This document shows, in pieces, positions 1-4,920 of a stretch of 6,864 bases of DNA. The stretch comes from Pseudomonadota bacterium (GTDB lineage: Bacteria; Myxococcota_A; Polyangia; Polyangiales; Polyangiaceae), in the NCBI GenBank assembly GCA_023418705.1, contig JAEZYZ010000417.1, positions 1 to 6,864 of the forward strand, given 5' to 3'. A program made the position numbers and the translations under genes. A model generated the notes under the pieces. It did no database searches. It worked only from the letters and a program-made list of their open reading frames with translations, and was not told the DNA's origin. Numbering within the stretch: position 1 is the first letter of the stretch; the number at the start of each line of letters is the position of its first letter.

Positions 1-1140
1 CGCGCCCCCCTTGGCGGCCAGCTTGTCCATGCCGGCGGTGAGGTCGGCCGCGATCTTGCGGTAGGCGCCGCGGAAGCGGCTGGGCGCGAGCTGATCGAGC
101 TCCCCCTTGGCGAGCCGCTCGGCCTCCCCCCGAAACACGGAGAGTGGGCGGCTGTACTCGACGAAGCTGAACGCCAACCCGAGCGCCGCGCCACCGAGCG
201 CGATCAGCCCGGCGAACAACACGTTGGCGTCGGCCTTGTCCTTGTCGTCGGCCTTCTCGAAGAACCCGAGCGGGCTGTCGACGTGTTGGGGCAGGCGGGC
301 GACGGCGTAGCCGGCCCCGAGGTCCCAGGCTTCGCCCGGCAAGCGCGAATACTGAACCCCGAGCAGCGTGCCGATGGTGCGGATGTTGCTGCGCCCCTTC
401 TCCCGGTACTCCGCGTCGCTCTGCGCCAGCTCGTCCAGGTCGGTCACGATTTGGTCGAGCTGGGCCTTGTTGAAGCCTTCGGGGGCTCCCGACGAGACAC
501 GCTGGCCATTGGCGTAGAAGGCCACGGCGGCGCCGGTCCGCGTCGACAGCTCGCGCGCGAAGCGATCGTCCATGATGCGAGCGCCGACGATCGCGCCCGC
601 CGGCATCTGACCGACGTCGTGCTCCACCGGCCGCGCCACCACGCGGTACAGCCGGTCGAGCACCAACGTGTCGTCACGGATGTAGCCGTGGAGCGCGTCG
701 GCCACGACGGGATAGCCGCCGAGCTCGAAATCGGTCATGCCGGTGGCTTGTTCGTAGCCGAGGTGGGCCACGACGCGGCCGTGCTGGTCGACGGCGAAGA
801 CCGCGTCGAAGCTCTCCTCCTTGGGGATCCGCTCGTGCACCCTTCGAAGCGCCGCCCGCACCTTGTCCTGGGCGCTCGCCGGCACCTTGCTCTCGGACTT
901 GCTCGATGCGTCGAGGTACTTGGCGATGTCCGCGTCGAGCGCAAAATTGATGAGCTGCGCCGAACGCTGCCGAGCGTCGTCCTTCAGGTACCAGGAGACG
1001 ACCTGGCTGTCGGAGGACAACCCCTCCCCCATCGCGCGCGCGCCGGCACGGTTGAACATGCTGACGGCCAGGTAGAGGACGAACACCGCGCCGCCGACGA
1101 CCAGCGACAGAACGACGTACCAAAAGCGCGACGCCAGCAT
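1..1140 (-). CDS. membrane sensor protein, Cache/PAS-like plus HAMP-like (partial, runs off the window start)
   Basis: The frame is open on the minus strand from ATG at 1140-1138 to base 1 (380 codons, no stop), so the C-terminal output domain lies outside the window. Residues about 6-28 form a first transmembrane helix (FWYVVLSLVVGGAVFVLYL). Residues about 30-305 are an extracytoplasmic region. Its part around 112-215 looks Cache/PAS-like: FAVDQHGRVVAH with D118, then GGYPVVADAL, a PV strand and GAIVGARIMDD. Residues about 307-327 are a second helix (VLFAGLIALGGAALGLAFSF). The SRPL and EAERLAKGELDQL segments after it resemble HAMP. The likely role is a receptor passing an envelope signal to a cytoplasmic output, as in chemoreceptors, histidine kinases or cyclases; which one cannot be told here. 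The start is fixed by a purine-rich ribosome site and a one-base overlap with the upstream gene. The topology is clear, the domain family less so. Confidence 0.85.
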   Translation of the reverse strand, partial: MLASRFWYVVLSLVVGGAVFVLYLAVSMFNRAGARAMGEGLSSDSQVVSWYLKDDARQRSAQLINFALDADIAKYLDASSKSESKVPASAQDKVRAALRRVHERIPKEESFDAVFAVDQHGRVVAHLGYEQATGMTDFELGGYPVVADALHGYIRDDTLVLDRLYRVVARPVEHDVGQMPAGAIVGARIMDDRFARELSTRTGAAVAFYANGQRVSSGAPEGFNKAQLDQIVTDLDELAQSDAEYREKGRSNIRTIGTLLGVQYSRLPGEAWDLGAGYAVARLPQHVDSPLGFFEKADDKDKADANVLFAGLIALGGAALGLAFSFVEYSRPLSVFRGEAERLAKGELDQLAPSRFRGAYRKIAADLTAGMDKLAAKGGA

Positions 1141-1925
1141 TATTCGGCCTTCTTCTTGTTCTTGTCGGCGACGACGATCGACTCTTTGATCACCACGTCC
1201 CTGGCCTCGACCGTCACCGGCATCGGCTTGCCGACCTTCTTGCCCGCGAAAAAGGCCTGGATTTGGTACTCGCCGGGCTCGTCGACGCCGAGCGCGAACT
1301 CACCCTTCATCGACGGGTAGGCGATGGCGGCCACGTTCGCCTCGGCCACCACCCACATCCGCAAGCTGGGCGCCAGCTCGTCGCGGATCTCGAACACGCC
1401 GGCAGCCGGGACCGTCCAGTCCCGGGTCGAGCCCTTGCTGGTGTCGTTCGGCGGGAACGTCTTGATGCCGACGCCGTACAGGCGGTGGCTGAAGGGATCG
1501 GTGTTTTGAAAGGTGAGCTGCGTGCCCGGCGGCACCACGATGGTGACCGGCGTGGTGCGCCCCCCACCCACGCGGATCAGGATCGGGCGCGGCGGCTTCT
1601 GTGCCGTGGTGCTGATCGCGGCCAAACACAGCTCTTTGGGGATGTGGGGAAAGGGCTTGCGGTACTTGGCCGGGACGGTCGGGACCGGTTCGCGGAACGA
1701 GTAGCCGTGCCGCGTCGGTTCCCGCGCCTCCGCCCAGACGGGGTTCTCGAGCAGCTCGAACTGGGTCACCCGCCCCCGCACCTTGGCGGCGTGGGCCGGT
1801 ACCGCGAGCGCGCACAACGCGAGCAGCCCTGCGACGCGTGCGACGCGCCTTGGAAGTCGAGGTTCTCGGTCGAAGGCGGCGCCTCGAAGCGGCGACCGGC
1901 GCGCAGAGTTTTCCGGGTTTCCCAT
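1140..1925 (-). CDS. secreted cupredoxin-fold protein lacking copper ligands
   Basis: With the ATG at 1925 the product has 261 residues. It has a basic N-region, a hydrophobic stretch at about 28-43 (VARVAGLLALCALAVP) and a cleavage site after AHA (44-46), so it is probably exported. Residues about 127-200 resemble the plastocyanin/azurin-like domain of the 'cupredoxin plus regulatory beta-sandwich' proteins: IVVPPGTQLTFQNTDPFSH, then DELAPSLRMWVV (182-193). The usual family motif there is C-x-x-H-P-x-M followed by a VV strand. In this protein the Cys, His and Met positions read D182, A185 and L188, while P186 and H147 remain. Residues about 207-252 look like a carboxypeptidase-regulatory-type beta domain (GEFALGVDEPGEYQIQAFF), and the tail is Lys-rich. 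It is probably a non-copper binding or structural protein working with the overlapping sensor gene. The frame opens earlier (GTG 2063), but codon usage there is not gene-like. No clear ribosome site precedes either start, so the start is moderately certain. Confidence 0.82.
   Translation of the reverse strand: MGNPENSARRSPLRGAAFDREPRLPRRVARVAGLLALCALAVPAHAAKVRGRVTQFELLENPVWAEAREPTRHGYSFREPVPTVPAKYRKPFPHIPKELCLAAISTTAQKPPRPILIRVGGGRTTPVTIVVPPGTQLTFQNTDPFSHRLYGVGIKTFPPNDTSKGSTRDWTVPAAGVFEIRDELAPSLRMWVVAEANVAAIAYPSMKGEFALGVDEPGEYQIQAFFAGKKVGKPMPVTVEARDVVIKESIVVADKNKKKAE
1148..1157 (-). promoter_or_regulatory. ribosome-binding site inside the upstream gene's end
   Basis: On the minus strand AAGAAGAAGG ends seven bases before the ATG of the sensor gene. 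It lies in the Lys-rich last codons of the cupredoxin-like gene, whose TAA shares its last A with that ATG (TAATG). It fixes the sensor's start and supports translational coupling. Confidence 0.6.
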
Positions 1926-2018
1926 GACGTTTCGGAACGGTAGCCGAGAGCCTCGTTTTTCGGAAGGGTCTGACCGGCGGCGGCGCTTTGACCACATCCA
2001 GCGCCGGGTCGCCCCTTC

Positions 2019-2050
2019 AATGCGATGAAAAAACTTTGCTGAAAATGCTC
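2019..2050 (-). promoter_or_regulatory. A/T-rich island, probable promoter or leader of the cupredoxin-sensor pair
   Basis: This short stretch has runs of A and T (minus strand TTTTCAGCAAAGTTTTTTCA) in otherwise very GC-rich DNA. It lies about 100 bases upstream of the chosen ATG at 1925. If the gene began at GTG 2063 this would be coding, but its codons (GCA TTT TCA GCA AAG TTT TTT) are unlike the gene body. No clean -35/-10 pair can be set, so only the general role is proposed. Confidence 0.3.
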
Positions 2051-2084
2051 GGGGTCGCTCCACGGCGCACGCGCTCGCTCCGAG

Positions 2085-2104
2085 CGGCGCTCCAAAGAGC
2101 GCCG
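2085..2104. other. perfect 8-bp hairpin with CAAA loop
   Basis: CGGCGCTC (2085-2092) and GAGCGCCG (2097-2104) are exact inverted repeats with a four-base loop. No T run follows on either strand, so it is not a standard intrinsic terminator. It sits just upstream of the A/T-rich island and the minus-strand pair, and could be an upstream regulatory element or part of a leader. Confidence 0.55.
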
Positions 2105-2272
2105 TCCGTTAGGTGCTTGTCGAGCCGGAGCCTTGGGTCCAAGGCAGCACTCGTGGGCGAGCCGCACCCAGGTGTCCACCCTCCCACCGCTACCGTCGGT
2201 CGCCGGCGCCGGACGGCGCGCGGGCAACGTCGCGGGACCCTCAGTGACGACCGGCGCACACGAGAGAGGCGA

Positions 2273-2521
2273 ACGGGCCGACGCTGTCGCGCCGGCCCGT
2301 CATTGGGTTCCTTACCGCCGGAACCGTCGGAGTGAATCGGTAACCGAACCCCTAGCTTCGCTAGGTGGGAAACTCGCTGTGACTTCCGGCTTCCCGGTGA
2401 AGTGATCCGGGCCTAGCTCTCCGTCACGGTGCTCGTCACCCTGGCTCGATGGCTTGTAAGGGATTCGTTACGCGGTCCGACGAGTTCCACAGAGGGAACA
2501 CCTTCAATCTACTTCTAGAAG
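2273..2521. ncRNA. candidate structured RNA or dense regulatory region (run of local hairpins)
   Basis: At least seven short inverted repeats follow one another. They are 2273-2280/2293-2300 (8 bp), 2306-2311/2320-2325 (GGTTCC/GGAACC), 2337-2341/2343-2347 (TCGGT A ACCGA), 2351-2356/2360-2365 (CCTAGC TTC GCTAGG, extendable by CC/GG across one bulged T), 2386-2389/2394-2397 inside 2382-2385/2400-2403, 2428-2431/2437-2440 (GGTG/CACC) and 2484-2488/2495-2499 (GTTCC/GGAAC). A 10-bp palindrome follows at 2512-2521. The region is non-coding on both strands. It could be a 5' leader of the PglZ-like gene, an independent small RNA on either strand, or a cluster of protein-binding sites. It matches no RNA family I recognise, and the strand is undecided. 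Confidence 0.35.
2512..2521. promoter_or_regulatory. 10-bp palindrome CTTCTAGAAG, possible operator
   Basis: This perfect palindrome lies in a locally A/T-richer spot about 180 bases before the PglZ-like gene. Such sites can bind dimeric repressors. No regulator gene is in the window to pair with it, so the role is only suggested. Confidence 0.3.
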
Positions 2522-2703
2522 ACAAAGCGTCAACGGTCGCTCAGCACATTCTGACGCCTCCAAAGCGCCACGCGGGCGGTGCTCCCAGCGGCCGCGCAGC
2601 GCCACATTTTTCTTGACCTCCGCGCCGATGATGATCCCCCTCGGTGCGGCCCATCCGCCGAAAACTGGGCCACCCCCAACGGCCTCGGCGATGGTCACCG
2701 CCG

Positions 2704-4839
2704 ATGACCTTCGCACCTCTCGAAGCAATCGCCGACGAACGCCCGCGCGGCCTTTTCGACGCGCCCTCGGACGACGCACCGAACAGCGAGCCCGGGTCCG
2801 ACCGGGCCGCGTTCGACACCACCGATCCGAACGACGAAGACGGCGATCCTCGAGGGCTCTGCCTGCTCGGCGACGGCGGCAGCCGAGCCCTGCTCGTCGC
2901 GCACGCCGAAGGCGAGCGGCTCCTGGTGGTGGAGCCCGAGCCGCTCCGCCCCGCGCTCCGAGGACGACTGGCCGCCACGCTCGAGGCGGCGATCGAAGAG
3001 CGGCTCGAGCGGCTCGGGGCGCCGCCGGCCGGCATCTCGGCGCGTGATCTCGACGCGAGCCTCAGCGACCAGCTGTATCGGCTGCGAAAGGTGGGCCGGC
3101 GCGGCCTTCTGTTGTGCGTGCCGGAGCTCTTGCCCATCGCAAACCTCGCCGGCGCCCTCGACGCTGAGGACAGCGCCGTGCTCAGGTGGTGGATCGCCGC
3201 CACGAGCGAGCGGCCGGTCCAGCTGCTGTTCCACCAGAGCGATCGCTACCGCGGCGTGTACGCCGCGCCCACCAGCCTGCAAGCGATCGTGGCGCAGCGC
3301 GTGTTTTCGCCAGCGCCGAACGCCGCACCGCTCGAGCCCGTGGCCGATGCGCTCCACACGCAGCTCGAGCCCGTGGCCGAAGCCCTCCCCACGGAGCTCG
3401 AGCCCGTGGCCGAAGCCCTCCCCACGCCGGACGCCCCTGAGCCCACGGCAACCGAGGACGATCGCGAGCGCGTGGTAGCCGTGGCGCCTGATGCCAGCGT
3501 CGCGCGCGAAGCCGCCGAGCTGCCGGCCGAATCGGTCGCTGGCGTCGACGCGCCCGCCGAGGCCGAGGCGGCCGACGCTCAGCACCTCGATCACCTCGAG
3601 ATCGATCTGAGCGCCGACCCACCGCACGCCGCGCCATCGCTGGAAACCGCGGACATCGAAGCCGCGGAGGCCGAAGCCGCGGTCGCCGAAAGCGCGGAGA
3701 CCGAAAGCGCGAAGACCGAGAGCGCGGAGACCGAAAGCGCGGAGACCGAAAGCGCGGAGACCGAAGGCGCGGAGGGCGAAGATCCCAAGGGCGAGGTCGT
3801 GGAGGCGGAGAGCACCGCGCCGATCGCGAGCCAAACCGCTCGCGCCATGGCCGCCTTGTTCGAGGACGCACCCCTCCCGACCGTCACCGCCGAGCCGATC
3901 GCGAACCGCGCCTCCCCGCCCGCGCCCCAGCCCGAGGCTCCGCCGCCCGCCGCCCCCCAACCCATCGAGCTCGAGCCGCTGTCCCCCAAAGCCGTGCGCC
4001 GCGCCTCCGCAGAAGACTGTGCGCGCTGGGTGCGAGAGCTCGAGGGCGTCCGCGGCCCCAAGCCCCTGTCGCTGGTCGAGCGCACCTTCGTCAGCGCCTA
4101 CGTGCCGCTCGCCGAAGCGGTGGCGCGCGGCGACGGCGATGCCCGCGCTCGCAAGGCCCTCGAGACCTGGGCCGCGAGCTTCGACAAGAGCTACTCGGAC
4201 GCCTTCGACGCGCTCAGGCTGCGCGGCAAGCGCCCCAACATGGTGCTCGACGTGCCGGATCTGGCGCTGCGCCTCGGGCGCCTGCACGGCGCCCGCTCCG
4301 TGCAGCTGCTCCTGGTCGACGGCTTGCGCTTCGATCTCGGCATGCGCGTCGAGCAGAGCCTCTGCCGTCGCCTCCCCGATCGTGCCGCGCTCACCGAGCG
4401 GCTGCTGCTCTGGTCGGCCCTGCCGACCACCACCTCCACCCAGCTCGAGCTTCTTGGCCGCGGGCCCGAAGGTCTGCGCGAGCCGCTCGGCGCCCCCGAC
4501 TCCGACCCACCCGTGGCGCGCGGGCGCGGCGCGAGCGTGATCCGCCGCGTCAAGGCCGGACACCGCGAGCTGTTCAAGCTCGACCTCGTGGAGGCGCGCC
4601 TGAACGAGCCCGGCCCCGCCGCCGAAGAACGGCTCTCCGACCTGGCTGGCGAGATCTCCAACGTCCTCGCCGAGCACTTCCTGCGCCTGCCCCCGCGCAC
4701 CCTCGTGATGGTCTTCGGCGACCACGGCTTTTTGCTCGACGCGCACGACAGCGGCACGTCCGCCGCGCGCCAGGGCGGCGCCTCACCCGAAGAGGTGCTG
4801 GTGCCGGCGATGGCGTGGCTGGTCGGCGCGGTCCACTGA
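2704..4839 (+). CDS. orphan PglZ-like alkaline-phosphatase-superfamily protein with long repeat-rich linker
   Basis: The product has 711 residues from ATG 2704. An in-frame GTG at 2644 exists, but its first 20 codons lack the gene's codon bias. No strong ribosome site is seen. Residues about 1-200 form an unrecognised alpha/beta domain (GLLLCVPELLPIANL); no P-loop is visible. Residues about 205-430 are a low-complexity acidic and Pro-rich linker with two tandem arrays. Residues about 440-530 look helical. The C-terminal part, about 533-709, fits PglZ/PorX-type phosphatase domains: LLVDGLRFDLG (D539), WSALPTTTSTQLELL (nucleophile candidates T575/T576), VMVFGDHGF (D673, H674) and QGGASPEEVLVP (690-701). 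This superfamily hydrolyses phosphate esters or nucleotides with two metals. PglZ proteins typically have His before GG in the last motif, and here it is Gln (Q690). No BREX/Pgl partner is adjacent, so a defence role is not supported. The domain call is good, the function unknown. Confidence 0.82.
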   Translation: MTFAPLEAIADERPRGLFDAPSDDAPNSEPGSDRAAFDTTDPNDEDGDPRGLCLLGDGGSRALLVAHAEGERLLVVEPEPLRPALRGRLAATLEAAIEERLERLGAPPAGISARDLDASLSDQLYRLRKVGRRGLLLCVPELLPIANLAGALDAEDSAVLRWWIAATSERPVQLLFHQSDRYRGVYAAPTSLQAIVAQRVFSPAPNAAPLEPVADALHTQLEPVAEALPTELEPVAEALPTPDAPEPTATEDDRERVVAVAPDASVAREAAELPAESVAGVDAPAEAEAADAQHLDHLEIDLSADPPHAAPSLETADIEAAEAEAAVAESAETESAKTESAETESAETESAETEGAEGEDPKGEVVEAESTAPIASQTARAMAALFEDAPLPTVTAEPIANRASPPAPQPEAPPPAAPQPIELEPLSPKAVRRASAEDCARWVRELEGVRGPKPLSLVERTFVSAYVPLAEAVARGDGDARARKALETWAASFDKSYSDAFDALRLRGKRPNMVLDVPDLALRLGRLHGARSVQLLLVDGLRFDLGMRVEQSLCRRLPDRAALTERLLLWSALPTTTSTQLELLGRGPEGLREPLGAPDSDPPVARGRGASVIRRVKAGHRELFKLDLVEARLNEPGPAAEERLSDLAGEISNVLAEHFLRLPPRTLVMVFGDHGFLLDAHDSGTSAARQGGASPEEVLVPAMAWLVGAVH
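3331..3429 (+). repeat. three tandem 33-bp repeats in the PglZ-like gene
   Basis: The units at 3331-3363, 3364-3396 and 3397-3429 each begin CTCGAGCCCGTGGCCGA and encode LEPVA(D/E)AL(H/P)T plus one variable residue. The last two are almost identical in DNA, including silent positions, which points to recent duplication. They form the start of the linker (residues 210-242). Confidence 0.9.
3661..3780 (+). repeat. 15-bp tandem array encoding an acidic pentapeptide (SAETE)
   Basis: Eight 15-base units run in frame. The six from 3691 have the consensus AGCGCGGAGACCGAA (Ser-Ala-Glu-Thr-Glu). The two before them and the last one are diverged (for example AAEAE and GAEGE). Units at 3721-3735, 3736-3750 and 3751-3765 are identical. 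The array gives residues 320-359 as a charged, probably extended spacer. Such arrays change copy number easily without breaking the frame. Confidence 0.92.
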
Positions 4840-4908
4840 GCGACGCCGCCAGGCCGCTACAGTGCTGCGCGGCCCGAGGACGTCGCGGCGCGCGCCTGCC
4901 GCCGGCAG

Positions 4909-4914
4909 TATAGT
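4909..4914 (+). promoter_or_regulatory. possible -10 box of a leaderless promoter
   Basis: TATAGT matches five of six bases of TATAAT. A start site seven bases after its end would be the A of the ATG at 4921. No ribosome-binding site precedes that ATG, which fits leaderless transcription. No -35 box is visible at 16-18 bases upstream. A weaker TACAGT lies at 4858-4863, which would give a leader of about 50 bases. Confidence 0.3.
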
Positions 4915-4920
4915 GAGCGC

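Larger units (their letters stand above)
1926..2703. other. divergent intergenic region without a convincing gene
   Basis: This is the space between the minus-strand pair and the plus-strand PglZ-like gene. I read both strands. The open frames here (for example 2133-2405 plus and 2541-3203 minus) show no recognisable domains and no gene-like codon bias. I found no tRNA T-arm, no rRNA motif and no RNase P or tmRNA signature. The stretch from about 2300 to 2530 is visibly less GC-rich than the genes and is crowded with inverted repeats. The region from 2105 to 2270 shows only a GC palindrome (2203-2212) and nothing else I can name. Confidence 0.7.

Noticed and set aside
283..1320. Plus-strand open frame across both minus-strand genes
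   Set aside because: The minus-strand reading gives two transmembrane helices, a signal peptide and domain motifs. The plus product is Arg/Val/His-rich without features and crosses the gene boundary.
1806..1830. Lipobox (LALC) in the cupredoxin-like signal peptide
   Set aside because: Leu directly before Cys does not fit the lipobox consensus, and an AHA signal-peptidase I site follows.
1263..1943. Plus-strand open frame opposite the cupredoxin-like gene
   Set aside because: It is an Arg-rich shadow without a domain, while the minus strand has a signal peptide and cupredoxin motifs.
1926..2063. Extended start (GTG 2063) for the cupredoxin-like gene
   Set aside because: The extra 46 codons lack the gene's codon bias, include an A/T-rich run and would put the signal peptide deep inside the protein.
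2273..2521. tRNA, tmRNA, RNase P RNA or rRNA fragment
   Set aside because: I could not find a T-arm, CCA end, RNase P core motif or rRNA signature on either strand.
2613..2618. TTGACC as a -35 box for the PglZ-like gene
   Set aside because: No acceptable -10 sequence lies 16-18 bases downstream; the DNA there is C-rich.
2644..2703. GTG start 20 codons upstream for the PglZ-like gene
   Set aside because: The codons here do not favour G/C third positions, and no ribosome site supports the GTG.
3661..3780. CRISPR array
   Set aside because: The 15-bp units are contiguous, in frame and without spacers; they encode a protein linker.
2695..4746. Long minus-strand open frame opposite the PglZ-like gene
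   Set aside because: It mirrors the GC-rich third positions of the real gene. Its product is low-complexity Gly/Leu/Arg with no domain, and the plus strand carries recognisable motifs.
2704..4839. BREX or Pgl phage-defence island
   Set aside because: Only a PglZ-like domain is present. No methyltransferase, BrxC-type ATPase, Lon-like or BrxA/B gene is in the window, and the neighbours are metabolic or sensory.
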